This document shows, piece after piece, positions 24,164 to 32,331 of a DNA stretch of 64,000 nucleotides. A model generated the notes under the pieces. The model was not told the origin of the DNA. It saw only the letters and a program-made list of their open reading frames with translations, and searched no databases. The stretch spans positions 166,519 through 230,518 of the forward strand of contig NZ_VFTC01000005.1 in the NCBI RefSeq assembly GCF_007003975.1, in the 5' to 3' direction. Position numbers and translations under genes: made by a program. This DNA comes from Mesorhizobium sp. WSM4306 (lineage in GTDB: Bacteria > Pseudomonadota > Alphaproteobacteria > Rhizobiales > Rhizobiaceae). Position 1 is the first letter of the stretch. Each line of letters opens with the position of its first letter.

Positions 24164-26260
24164 ATGGCTGACATGACCGCTGACCCAGCACGCATGGACC
24201 TGAAGGGCGTTCGCCAGGGCGCCGCAATGGCGGCCGTGCGTGTCGTGCGCCGGCTGCGCGAAGCCGGCGACTGGCAGCGCGAGATGGACACCATCCTGGA
24301 GACGCTGTGCGTCGCCATGCATTGCCAGCGCGGCATTCTGTTCAGGCTGCGCGAATTGCCCGGCCAGGGTTTTGCCCAGTCGGTCGCCGCCTACTGGATC
24401 GATCCGCGCTTCGGCGGCGAGCTGGCCTCGCCGACAGTGATCATGCAATCGATCGTCGACAACGACCCGCTGCTGGAGCGGGTTGGGGAGGACGAACGGC
24501 AAGGCAAGATCTTCGCCGGCCACACGCGCAACCTCGACGGTTTTCTCAGGGCCGATTTCGAAAAGCAGCACATCAAATCGTTCCTGTCGGTGTCGGTGTT
24601 CGCCCACGGCCATCTGTGGGGGACGCTTGCGGTCAATGACTGCGTCAATGAGCGTGAGTGGACTGACGAGGAAGAGGCGGCGCTGCACATCATCGCGCTG
24701 GCCATCGGTGACGCCATCGAGCGGTCGCCGTCGGATGCCCATGCCAGCGAAGTCATCCGCCGCACCATGCTGCAGGCCTCGCTCGACGCCATCATCGTCA
24801 TCGACGAGACCGGCTCGATCATTGAATTCAATCCGGCCGCCGAAAAGATGTTCGGCTTCCAGCGCAGCGACATCCTCGGCAAGGATCTGCTCGATACGGT
24901 GGTGCCGGAATATTATCGCAAGGGCTACGTGTCGGGGGCCGAATACATGTCTGGCCGCGGCGCGCCGATGGTCGGACAGCGGCTGGAGACGGTGACCCAG
25001 AATGCCGCCGGCGAGGTTTTTCCCATCGAGCTGACCGCGACCGAGATGCGGGTTGCCGACCGCCACCTCATCTTCGGCTCGATCCGCGACTTGCGCGACA
25101 AACTGCGCGCCGAGGAAGAGATCAACCGCCAACGCGAGAAACTGCACCAGAACGAGAAGATGGCGGCGATGGGTTCGCTGCTGGCCGGCGTTTCGCACGA
25201 GCTAAACAACCCGCTCGCCGTGGTCGTCGCGCAGTCGACGCTGCTGCACGAATTCGCCACCGACCCGCAGACCAAGGTACGCGCCGAGAAAGTGCGCGCC
25301 GCCGCCGAGCGCTGCGGCCGCATCGTCAAGAGCTTCCTGTCGATGGTGCGCCTGCATCCGGCGGCCCAGGCCGAGACCGATCTAAACCAGGTGATCCGCG
25401 CCGCACTCGAAGTGACAGCCTATGGCGCGCGCTCGAGCGGCATCATCATCGACACCGATTTCGCACCAGGCCCGCTGCTGGCGATGGCCGATGCCGACCA
25501 TGTGACGCAGGTGGCCGCCAATTTCCTGATCAACTCCCAGCACGCTCTGGCCGGCATTGGCGGCGACCGGCTGATCAAGGTGCGGACGTTCCGCAGCGAC
25601 CGCGGCAATCCCGGCTTTTCGGTCGAGGACAATGGACCGGGCGTGCCGGAGGCGATCCGCAGCCGCATCTTCGAATCCTATTTCACCACCAAGCCGGTCG
25701 GCGTCGGCACCGGCATCGGCCTTTCTATCTCGAAGTCGATCATCGAGCGGCACAATGGCAATGTCTGGTTCGAGGAGGTGCTGCCGCGCGGCGCACGTTT
25801 CGTCGTCCAACTGCCGGCGATCGCCAGCGGCGCGGCCATGGTCGGCGACAGCCCGGCCCGTTCCAGCGGCTTGCGCCATGCGCTGATCATCGACGACGAA
25901 CCCGACGTCGCCGGCTCGCTCTCCGACATTCTGGAATTGATGGGCATCAAATCGCGGATCGTGCCGGTCTGGACATCGGCGGCGGAAACACTGAGCGACC
26001 ACATGCCACCCGACATCGTCTTTTCCGACCTGCGTATGCCCGGCATCAGCGGCATCGCCATCTACCGCGAGCTGCTGGCCGAGAAGTCGGCGCTCGCCAA
26101 GCGCTTCGTGCTGGTCACCGGCGACCTGATCGGCGCCAAGGCCGAGATCGAAGCCCTCCCGGCGCAACAGCGGCCGCAGATCCTGGAAAAGCCGTTCTCG
26201 ACGCTCGACGTCCGCGGTGTCCTCTCGGCCATCGCCGACCAGGTCGCCGCCGCCGGCTAA
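24164..26260 (+). CDS. Hybrid sensor histidine kinase (GAF-PAS-HisKA-HATPase-receiver)
   Basis: The 698-residue protein has, in order, a GAF domain (about 27-185, 'ILETLCVAMHCQRGILFRL'), a PAS domain (about 198-310, 'LDAIIVIDETGSIIEFNPAAEKMFGF'), a HisKA domain with phospho-acceptor His345 in 'LAGVSHELNNPLAVV', an HATPase domain ('VEDNGPGVPE', 'GTGIGLSISKSI') and a C-terminal receiver with Asp622 in 'DIVFSDLRMPG'. No membrane segments are seen, so it senses a cytoplasmic signal. It follows the OmpR-type regulator and probably phosphorylates it, with the attached receiver as a relay or phosphate sink. The ATG at 24164 lacks a clear ribosome site; ATG 24173 or 24194 are alternatives. Confidence 0.9.
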   Translation: MADMTADPARMDLKGVRQGAAMAAVRVVRRLREAGDWQREMDTILETLCVAMHCQRGILFRLRELPGQGFAQSVAAYWIDPRFGGELASPTVIMQSIVDNDPLLERVGEDERQGKIFAGHTRNLDGFLRADFEKQHIKSFLSVSVFAHGHLWGTLAVNDCVNEREWTDEEEAALHIIALAIGDAIERSPSDAHASEVIRRTMLQASLDAIIVIDETGSIIEFNPAAEKMFGFQRSDILGKDLLDTVVPEYYRKGYVSGAEYMSGRGAPMVGQRLETVTQNAAGEVFPIELTATEMRVADRHLIFGSIRDLRDKLRAEEEINRQREKLHQNEKMAAMGSLLAGVSHELNNPLAVVVAQSTLLHEFATDPQTKVRAEKVRAAAERCGRIVKSFLSMVRLHPAAQAETDLNQVIRAALEVTAYGARSSGIIIDTDFAPGPLLAMADADHVTQVAANFLINSQHALAGIGGDRLIKVRTFRSDRGNPGFSVEDNGPGVPEAIRSRIFESYFTTKPVGVGTGIGLSISKSIIERHNGNVWFEEVLPRGARFVVQLPAIASGAAMVGDSPARSSGLRHALIIDDEPDVAGSLSDILELMGIKSRIVPVWTSAAETLSDHMPPDIVFSDLRMPGISGIAIYRELLAEKSALAKRFVLVTGDLIGAKAEIEALPAQQRPQILEKPFSTLDVRGVLSAIADQVAAAG

Positions 26261-26284
26261 GTTTCAGAAGCACACCCCAAAGCG

Positions 26285-26483
26285 CCTGTCGAGATTCGGG
26301 TCAGGCCGAGCCGAGAACGGTGGACGCCGAGAACCGGAGCGGAGCGTACTTTAAGTGCGTGAGCACCGGCATACGCCGGCCGTAGCCTTAACTGCCAAAG
26401 CCGCTCATGAGTGCTTCGACCGCGAAGGCCGGAAGCGCAGGCGGCCACCGTTCGCAGGCCGGCCTCACCCGAATATCGATAGG
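26285..26483. repeat. Imperfect 199-base palindromic element
   Basis: The outer 39 bases (26285-26323, starting CCTGTCGAGATTCGGGT and ending AACGGTGG) match the reverse complement of 26445-26483 at 32 of 39 positions. The 121 bases between hold further partly complementary GC-rich blocks. No open frame with a family match is inside. It looks like a mobile or dispersed non-coding element, or an RNA with a long stem, lying between the kinase stop and the terminator of the next gene. Confidence 0.6.
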
Positions 26484-26490
26484 AGCTAAA

Positions 26491-26525
26491 AAAAGAGGCT
26501 CCCGACCGGCAGGACGGCGGGAGCC
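26491..26525 (-). terminator. Terminator for the minus-strand gene 26559-26939
   Basis: GGCTCCCG (26498-26505) pairs with CGGGAGCC (26518-26525). On the minus strand the hairpin is followed by CTCTTTTTTT, a good U-tract, and it begins 34 bases after the stop of the gene. Confidence 0.85.
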
Positions 26526-26558
26526 AAGAAAGAGCGCGGGAGGAAGCGCTCGGGAGGT

Positions 26559-26939
26559 TCAAAAAACGTTGGGTGTCGTGGTCAGCGGCGCGGCGTTGGC
26601 GATCATGCGGATGGCACGCGCCTTGTGCACGCCGGACTGGGCGGCGATGACGCGCAGGCACTCCGCACTCTCGGCGCCCCAGGCCTGGCCCTTGCAGGCA
26701 AAATCGATTTCCGGCTCTGGCAGCCGGGCGGTCTTGATGGTGGTCGGCGCGCCCTCAACGACATTGGCCGGCGGGTTGAGCGAAGCGAAGGCCGGACCGG
26801 AAGCCGGCGTCAAGAACAGGACGGCAAGCGCGCAGGCGCCCAGCATCGAGAACATCGCGACCGGATGGTCGCTGGCGCGCTGGCGCAGTGCCAGTTTGGC
26901 GCGCCGTTCATTCCTGGCGATCTCGGCTTTCGTATACAT
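26559..26939 (-). CDS. Hypothetical single-pass membrane or exported protein
   Basis: The 126-residue protein starts at ATG 26939 with GAAGGGGAGC directly upstream, the best ribosome site of the candidate starts. It has a basic N-terminal segment ('TKAEIARNERRAKLALRQR'), one hydrophobic helix 'AMFSMLGACALAVLFLTPASGPAFA' (about residues 28-52) and an exported C-terminal region with two Cys residues ('DFACKGQAWGAESAECLRVIA') that could form a disulfide. I do not recognise the family with certainty. It has its own terminator and is not part of the neighbouring operons. Confidence 0.75.
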   Translation of the reverse strand: MYTKAEIARNERRAKLALRQRASDHPVAMFSMLGACALAVLFLTPASGPAFASLNPPANVVEGAPTTIKTARLPEPEIDFACKGQAWGAESAECLRVIAAQSGVHKARAIRMIANAAPLTTTPNVF

Positions 26940-27394
26940 GTTGCTCCCCTTCGATTTCTTATGAAACGAACTTAAACGCGCCTGGTAACGGGCGAATGAT
27001 GCGCTTGGCTTGCCCGCGTAACAGGTTTGAAACAAGAAATTCGGGCATGTCCGGGCAAATCCGGTCATGTGCCGACGGCAGGGTTCGTTTGCGGTGCTGT
27101 TTCATGCGCGCAATCAAAACGTTGACGACAGGCGGGCCGTGAACGCAACAAAGCCTGCTGCCGGCCAGTCGAACTATGAACAAGCTCACACTGCGGATTG
27201 AATTTGCGGGCGGCAGGCATTTTTTCGTCTCCGAGCAGGGCCGCCTTTGCACGCCCAGCGGGCCAAATCCACATGCTGGACGACCATTTCAGGACCCCGA
27301 CTAACGCCCGGATTTTCCGGGATTTTCTTCGATCGAAGCGGCTCCGAGCTGGCTCGATTACACCATTGAGAAACATCCTGATTTCCACAAACCA

Positions 27395-27410
27395 TTGCAT
27401 TTCAATGCAA
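27395..27410. promoter_or_regulatory. Perfect palindrome TTGCATT-TC-AATGCAA upstream of the Rieske gene
   Basis: Seven-base arms flank a TC centre. It lies 12 bases upstream of the shared TTGAA-N6-TTCAA site and differs from it, so it could be the operator of a second regulator or a diverged copy. No second copy was seen at the other promoters of the cluster. Confidence 0.5.
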
Positions 27411-27422
27411 AATATGATTTTA

Positions 27423-27438
27423 TTGAATGAGTATTCAA
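27423..27438. promoter_or_regulatory. TetR-type operator copy 1 (TTGAATGAGTATTCAA)
   Basis: This 16-base palindrome has the form TTGAA-N6-TTCAA and ends 16 bases before the oxygenase start. Related copies occur at 30363-30378 and 38636-38651 in the other two divergent control regions of the cluster. The TetR-family gene at 37057-37743 is the natural candidate for the binding protein (inference). Confidence 0.7.
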
Positions 27439-27454
27439 CAAAAGAGAGCTTTCT

Positions 27455-28657
27455 ATGAACCCGCACCTCCGTGACGTGGCGATCCCCAATGATTGGGACC
27501 GGCGGGGCCTGCCGGGCTGGAGTTATCACTCCGACGCGCTTCTCGAACTCGAGAAGGAATACGTCTTCCGCAACCATTGGCAGATTGCCGGCCATATCTC
27601 CGACGTGCCGAACGCCGGCGACTATCTGACCATGGACGTGGTCGGCGAGCGGGCACTGATCGTGCGCGGCAAGGACGGCGTCGTGCGCGCCTTCAACAAT
27701 ATGTGCCGGCATCGCGGCAGCCGCGTCGTCGCCGACAGCCAGGGCACCTGCATGAACGCGCTGGTCTGCCCGTTCCATGGCTGGGTCTACAATCTCGACG
27801 GCACGCTGCGCGGCGCCGCCCGCCCGCGCTCCTTCCCCGAACTCGACAAGACCGAATTCGGCCTGATGCCGCTCGACCTCGAAATCTGGATGGGTTTCAT
27901 CTTCATCCGCTTCCGCAAGGGCGGCCCGCAGACTTCGGTGGCCGAACTGCTGAAGCCTATCGAAGCCGAGATGGCTCACTACAACGTGGCCGAGATGGTG
28001 CCGTCCTGGGGTATCTGGACGCAGAAGTCGCCGGTCAACTGGAAGTCGGTGCGCGACGTCGACAACGAAGGCTACCACGTCGCCATGGCGCATCCGGCGC
28101 TGCAGGATCTCTACGGCGCGACCTATTTCGACGAGCCGTTCATCAACGGCGTGTCGCGCTCCTTCGCCACCTACAATCCGCATGCGGGACGGCGCTGGAG
28201 CGTGCGCGAGTACATCAAGCTCACGCCCGACGCGTCGCATCTGCCGGAGCATCTGCGCAGGGCCTGGATCTATTACGGCATCTTCCCCAACAACGCGCTG
28301 TCGATCATGCCGGAATCGGTGCAGTTCTATCAGGAGTTCCCGCTGTCGACCGGGCAGACGCTGCTGCGCGGTGCCATCTACCGCTACCCCGACGAGACCA
28401 GGGAACAGGCGGCGGCGCGCTACCTCGCCTACCGCATCGACCGCGACACCATGAACGAGGATGTGCAGCTTTCCGTGTGGTCGAACGAATCCATGCTGTC
28501 GGAAGCCTTTGGCGGGTTCTACCTATCCGACCTCGAATACGGCGTGCGCACCCACCACGACCATCTGCGCAAGCAGGTGCCTGTGCTCGGCCTGGAGACG
28601 GCGCCGGACGAGAAGGACATGTGGAATTTGAACGACGCGCTGAGGTCGCAAGTGTAA
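27455..28657 (+). CDS. Rieske non-heme iron oxygenase, quaternary-ammonium type
   Basis: The 400-residue oxygenase has the Rieske [2Fe-2S] motif with Cys84-x-His86 ('MCRHRGSR') and Cys105-x2-His108 ('CPFHGW'). The mononuclear iron site is 'DVDNEGYHVAMAH' with His208 and His213, and a likely Asp336 in 'NEDVQLS'. Where most ring hydroxylases have Asp between the two metal centres, this protein has Glu205, a feature of Rieske enzymes acting on carnitine, glycine betaine and related quaternary amines. The predicted reaction is oxygen-dependent N-demethylation or C-N cleavage of a methylated amine; the exact substrate is not known. The partner ferredoxin reductase is not encoded in the window. GAGAG lies 9 bases before the ATG. 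Confidence 0.85.
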   Translation: MNPHLRDVAIPNDWDRRGLPGWSYHSDALLELEKEYVFRNHWQIAGHISDVPNAGDYLTMDVVGERALIVRGKDGVVRAFNNMCRHRGSRVVADSQGTCMNALVCPFHGWVYNLDGTLRGAARPRSFPELDKTEFGLMPLDLEIWMGFIFIRFRKGGPQTSVAELLKPIEAEMAHYNVAEMVPSWGIWTQKSPVNWKSVRDVDNEGYHVAMAHPALQDLYGATYFDEPFINGVSRSFATYNPHAGRRWSVREYIKLTPDASHLPEHLRRAWIYYGIFPNNALSIMPESVQFYQEFPLSTGQTLLRGAIYRYPDETREQAAARYLAYRIDRDTMNEDVQLSVWSNESMLSEAFGGFYLSDLEYGVRTHHDHLRKQVPVLGLETAPDEKDMWNLNDALRSQV

Positions 28658-28676
28658 GCGGCGCTGAAGCTGCTTA

Positions 28677-28862
28677 TCTCCCCCCTCGTGGGGGAGATGT
28701 CCGGCAGGACAGAGGGGGGCGCGAAGGGACGCGACCTCCCGTTACTTTGCTACCGATCGAAAGAACTTCCAGAGAAACTCTGCCACCAGGACTGAAAGGC
28801 AGGTGGGACAGCGCCCCCCTCTGCCCTGCCGGGCATCTCCCCCACGAGGGGGGAGATTGGCC
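28677..28862. repeat. RIME-like intergenic repeat, second inverted pair
   Basis: CTCCCCCCTCGTGGGGGAGA ... AGAGGGGGGCGC (28677-28722) is mirrored by GCGCCCCCCTCTGCCCTGCC ... GGGAGATTGG (28811-28860). The units are near-copies of those at 13862-14018. The pair separates the convergent oxygenase and aminotransferase genes and may end both transcripts. Confidence 0.8.
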
Positions 28863-28863
28863 G

Positions 28864-30279
28864 TCACCCCTGCCACACGCCCTCTTTCCGCAAATCATCC
28901 ATGGTCCGCGAAATGCCTTCGCGTAGGATCGCCACCATGTCGTCGATCTGCGCGCGCGTAATGATCAGCGGCGGCGACATCACGCACATGTTTATCAGCG
29001 GCCGCACCAAAAGGCCGAGTTCATGGCAATGGGCGTCGATGCGCTTGCCGACATCCTTGTCGAGCTGCAGCGGGTCCTTGCTTTCTCGGTCGGCGACACA
29101 TTCCACGCAGCCCATCAGCCCCATGCCGCGGACTTCGCCGACCAGCGGCAGTTCCTCCAGCGTCTTCAGCTGCGCCTGGAAATAGGGAGCGACATCGCGC
29201 GTATGGGCAAGCACGCTGTCTTCGAGGATGTCGAGGTTCTTCAGCGCCACCGCGCAGCCGATCGGATGGCTGGTGTAGGTCAGGCCATGGCCGAACAGCG
29301 CGTCGGGATGGTTGGAGCGACGCATGTCCTGAAGCAGCCGCTCCGAGATGATGACGCCGCCGAGCGGGAAATAGCCTGAGGTGACGCCCTTGGCGAAGGT
29401 GAGCATGTCGGGGTCGATGCAAAACACGTCGCCGGAGGCAAAGACATGGCCGAGCCGGCCGAAGCCGGTCACCACCTCGTCTGAGACATAGAGGATGTCA
29501 TTGTCCCGGCAGATCTCGCGGATGCGCTTGAGATAGCCATCCGGCGGCACGACGACGCCGCCCGATGCCTGCACCGGCTCGCCGACGAAAGCCCCGATCT
29601 TTTCGGCGCCGACACGGGCGACCGTGTCGCGGAACTGATCGACCAGGAAATCGGTGAAGGCGGCGATGCTCATGCCTTTCGGCCGCCGGAACGGATCGGG
29701 CGAGAACAACTTCACGACAAGGTCGTCTGCGTCGTCCATCCAGTCGCGGTCGCGCGGCCGGCCATTGAGCGAGGCCGACAGATAGGTCGAGCCGTGATAG
29801 GCGCCGCCGCGGCTGAGGATCAGCTTCTTTTCCGGGCGCCCGCGCACATTGTTGTAGAACTGCATGAAACGCAGCGCCGTCTCGACAGCCGACGAACCGC
29901 CGGTGGTGAAGAAGGTATGGCTGAGATCGCCCGGCGCATGATCGGCAATGCGCTTGGCGAGTTCGGCCGAGGGCGCATTCATCGTGTACCAGGGCGTGTT
30001 GTAGGACAGCATCATCGCCTGGTCGTACATCACCCTGGCCAGCTCCTCGCGGCGGTGGCCGACATTGATGCACCACATGCCGGCCGGTCCGTCGATCAGC
30101 CGTTTGCCTGTCACATCGGTGATGTAGATGCCGTCGCCCTCGCCGATCAGGGCGCGTGCTTCATTGCCGACCGAGCCGGCATAAGGCCAGGGCTGGACCA
30201 GATGGCGCTTGGCGAGCTCGACCGCATCGCCGTCACCAGCCATCTCCATCGCTCTTAGGTCTCTTGCAGCCGCCATCAT
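28864..30279 (-). CDS. Class III (omega) aminotransferase
   Basis: The 471-residue PLP enzyme shows the class III pattern: 'GIYITDVTGKRLIDGPAGMWCINVGH' near the start, 'FFTTGGSSAVETALRFMQFYNN' (cofactor phosphate binding), 'GGAYHGSTYLSASL', 'IGAFVGEPVQASGGVVVPPDGYLKRIREIC', 'DNDILYVSDEVVTGFGRLG' and the Schiff-base Lys in 'LTFAKGVTSGYFPLGG'. Relatives act on omega-amino groups, for example putrescine, beta-alanine or amines, with pyruvate or oxoglutarate as acceptor. With the amine oxidase and polyamine-type transporter next door, an amine substrate is likely. It is transcribed divergently from the transporter permease genes across 313 bases that contain operator copy 2. Confidence 0.88.
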   Translation of the reverse strand: MMAAARDLRAMEMAGDGDAVELAKRHLVQPWPYAGSVGNEARALIGEGDGIYITDVTGKRLIDGPAGMWCINVGHRREELARVMYDQAMMLSYNTPWYTMNAPSAELAKRIADHAPGDLSHTFFTTGGSSAVETALRFMQFYNNVRGRPEKKLILSRGGAYHGSTYLSASLNGRPRDRDWMDDADDLVVKLFSPDPFRRPKGMSIAAFTDFLVDQFRDTVARVGAEKIGAFVGEPVQASGGVVVPPDGYLKRIREICRDNDILYVSDEVVTGFGRLGHVFASGDVFCIDPDMLTFAKGVTSGYFPLGGVIISERLLQDMRRSNHPDALFGHGLTYTSHPIGCAVALKNLDILEDSVLAHTRDVAPYFQAQLKTLEELPLVGEVRGMGLMGCVECVADRESKDPLQLDKDVGKRIDAHCHELGLLVRPLINMCVMSPPLIITRAQIDDMVAILREGISRTMDDLRKEGVWQG

Positions 30280-30362
30280 TGCCTCGCAGGTCTGGAGCGT
30301 AATTTTCGCCGGACACGAAACGAAGCGCCAAGTGTTGAAAAGCGGGCCTTCTTCACTTCATT

Positions 30363-30378
30363 TTGAATGTCCGTTCAA
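30363..30378. promoter_or_regulatory. TetR-type operator copy 2 (TTGAATGTCCGTTCAA)
   Basis: This 16-base palindrome of the form TTGAA-N6-TTCAA lies 84 bases upstream of the aminotransferase start and 215 bases upstream of the permease start, in their shared divergent region. Apart from this site the 313-base region shows nothing I can assign. The half-sites are identical to copies 1 and 3. Confidence 0.7.
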
Positions 30379-30592
30379 TCAATATTACAGAAATAGCGCT
30401 TGATTTCAATCCACGGATGCGCTCATGATGAAAGAAAGCCGGCAAGCTTGGAGCACGGCCAGCAAGAGCGGTCATAGGCTTTAATTCGATCGCGCTCCGC
30501 AATAATTGGGAATAGGCAGCCGGCCCGGTCAATGGGAGTCGCATGGCGGGACAGTTCGAGCCAGCAGCCGAGATCACGCCCGGAGCGCTGCA

Positions 30593-31510
30593 ATGACTGC
30601 AGCTGCCGAGGGGACGCCCGCTTTTGGCATGACGCGGGCCAGGCGAAACGCCCTTCTGCAGTCCGAATCCGTCCAGGGTTTTGCCCTGATCAGCCCGACC
30701 TTCGTCTACGCTTTGATCCTGCTTGTGCTGCCGATCCTGGTGGTGCTCGCCCATTCGTTCTGGACGCAGCACTACCTCGACATCGACCACACTTTTACAC
30801 TGGAAAACTACCGCATCGCGCTGACCGAGCCGATCTACCGCGATCTCCTGTGGCGCTCGCTCTACATCTCGCTGACGGTAAGCTTCTTCACCGTCATCCT
30901 CGCCTATCCGATCGCCTATTTCATTTCCTTCCACGGCGGCCGCCACAAGAGCCTGTGGCTGTTCCTGATCACCATCCCGTTCTGGACCAGCTATCTCCTG
31001 CGCGTGATGTCGTGGAAGGTGATCCTCGGCTATAATGGCGTGCTCAATTCCGGTCTGATGGGCCTCGGTATCATCGACGAACCGTCGACAGCACTGCTCT
31101 ACAATTCCAGCGCCGTCATCATCACGCTGACCCATGCCTGGGCGGCCTTCGCCATCCTGCCGATCTTCGTCTCGCTGGAGAAGGTCGACCGCACGCTGGT
31201 CGAGGCGGCCACCGATCTCGGCGACGGCCCGCTGCGCTCCTTCCTTCGGGTGACGCTGCCGCTGTCGGCTCCGGGCGTCATCTCGGCGGCACTGATCGTC
31301 ATGATCCCGACTGTCGGCGACTACGTCACCCCGAAGCTTGTCGGCGGCAAGGACGGCGTCATGATCGCCAACGCCATCCAGGCGCAGTTCGGCAAGGCAT
31401 CGAACTGGCCCTTGGGCGCGGCTCTTTCCGTCACCACCATGCTGGTCGTCTCGCTGATGGCAGGCGCCACGGTGCTGATTATTCGCGCATTGCAGAGGCT
31501 GGCGCGATGA
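30593..31510 (+). CDS. ABC transporter permease, PotB-like
   Basis: The 305-residue inner membrane protein has six predicted helices and the binding-protein-dependent permease loop 'LVEAATDLGDGPLRSFLRVTLPLSAPGV' (EAA motif). 'LLRVMSWKVILGYNGVLNSGLM' and 'TVGDYVTPKLVGGKDGVMIANAI' are characteristic of the PotB group of spermidine/putrescine transporters. I selected ATG 30593, with CGGAG 7 bases upstream; an earlier ATG at 30506 adds 29 unrelated residues. It overlaps the next permease gene by 4 bases (ATGA). With the PotC- and PotA-like proteins it forms the membrane complex for an organic amine. Confidence 0.9.
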   Translation: MTAAAEGTPAFGMTRARRNALLQSESVQGFALISPTFVYALILLVLPILVVLAHSFWTQHYLDIDHTFTLENYRIALTEPIYRDLLWRSLYISLTVSFFTVILAYPIAYFISFHGGRHKSLWLFLITIPFWTSYLLRVMSWKVILGYNGVLNSGLMGLGIIDEPSTALLYNSSAVIITLTHAWAAFAILPIFVSLEKVDRTLVEAATDLGDGPLRSFLRVTLPLSAPGVISAALIVMIPTVGDYVTPKLVGGKDGVMIANAIQAQFGKASNWPLGAALSVTTMLVVSLMAGATVLIIRALQRLAR

Positions 31511-32331
31511 CGGCGATGCGGCGCCTCTTTGCCGGCGGCTGGCTGACCGCCTACGCCTTCCTCTACATCGTCTTTCTCTATCTGCCCGTGATCTTCCTGC
31601 CGATCTTCTCGATCAACACCGCGCCGACGCCAAAATTTCCCCTCACCGGCTATACGCTGAAATGGTACGAAGACCTGCCCAAGACGCCGGCGCTGCTTGA
31701 TGCCGCCTGGAACAGCCTGATTGTCGGCGTCTCGGCATCGGTGCTGGCGACGCTGCTCGGTATCCTCGCCGCCCGTTCCATCACCCGCTACCGCTATCCC
31801 GGCCGCCGCACCATCAACGGCCTGATCATGGCGCCGCTGGTGCTGCCGGAAATCATCCTCGCCATCTCCATGCTGCTGGTCATGCTGCAGCTGGGCCTCA
31901 GCCTGTCGCTGTTCACCGTCGTTCTCGGCCATGTCCTGATCTGTATTCCCTATTCGATGACGGTGCTGACCGCGGGTTTCGAAGGTTTCGACCGCAGCCT
32001 TGAAGAGGCCTCCGCCGATCTCGGCGAAAGCGCCTTCGGCACCTTCCGGCGGGTAACGCTGCCGATGGTGGCGCCGGCTATCATTTCCAGCCTGCTCGTC
32101 TGCTTCACCATCTCGCTCGATGAGTTCGTCATCGCCTTCTTCCTGACTGGAACCGAGACGACGCTGCCGATCTATATCTGGGGCCAGTTGCGCTTCGCCG
32201 CCAAGCTGCCGGGCGTGCTGGCGCTGGGCACGCTGCTCTTGGTGGCCTCCTTTGTCCTGATGACCGTTGCCGAAGTCCTGCGTCGCCGTGCGGCGAGGCG
32301 CACCCAGAACGAGGGAGGCCTCTATGCCTGA
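31507..32331 (+). CDS. ABC transporter permease, PotC-like
   Basis: This 274-residue permease has the PotC layout: 'YLPVIFLPIFSINTAPTPKFPLTGYTLKWYEDL' after the first helix, and the EAA loop 'LEEASADLGESAFGTFRRVTLPMVAPAI', followed by 'FTISLDEFVIAFFLTGTETTLPIYIWGQLR', a typical PotC ending. It pairs with the upstream PotB-like permease and overlaps the ATPase gene by 8 bases. The tight overlaps on both sides show one translationally coupled transport operon. Confidence 0.9.
   Translation: MTAMRRLFAGGWLTAYAFLYIVFLYLPVIFLPIFSINTAPTPKFPLTGYTLKWYEDLPKTPALLDAAWNSLIVGVSASVLATLLGILAARSITRYRYPGRRTINGLIMAPLVLPEIILAISMLLVMLQLGLSLSLFTVVLGHVLICIPYSMTVLTAGFEGFDRSLEEASADLGESAFGTFRRVTLPMVAPAIISSLLVCFTISLDEFVIAFFLTGTETTLPIYIWGQLRFAAKLPGVLALGTLLLVASFVLMTVAEVLRRRAARRTQNEGGLYA

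Larger units (their letters stand above)
26940..27454. other. 515-base control region upstream of the Rieske oxygenase gene
   Basis: No gene is convincing here. The last 60 bases are AT-rich compared with the surroundings and hold two separate palindromes (27395-27410 and 27423-27438) just before the oxygenase ribosome site, so this is the likely promoter/operator region. The first 450 bases show nothing I can name. Confidence 0.5.

Noticed and set aside
27065..28252. A 395-codon minus-strand open frame opposite the Rieske gene
   Set aside because: It is an antisense shadow in high-GC sequence: no family motif, many Arg/His/Val runs, and the plus strand carries an unmistakable Rieske oxygenase.
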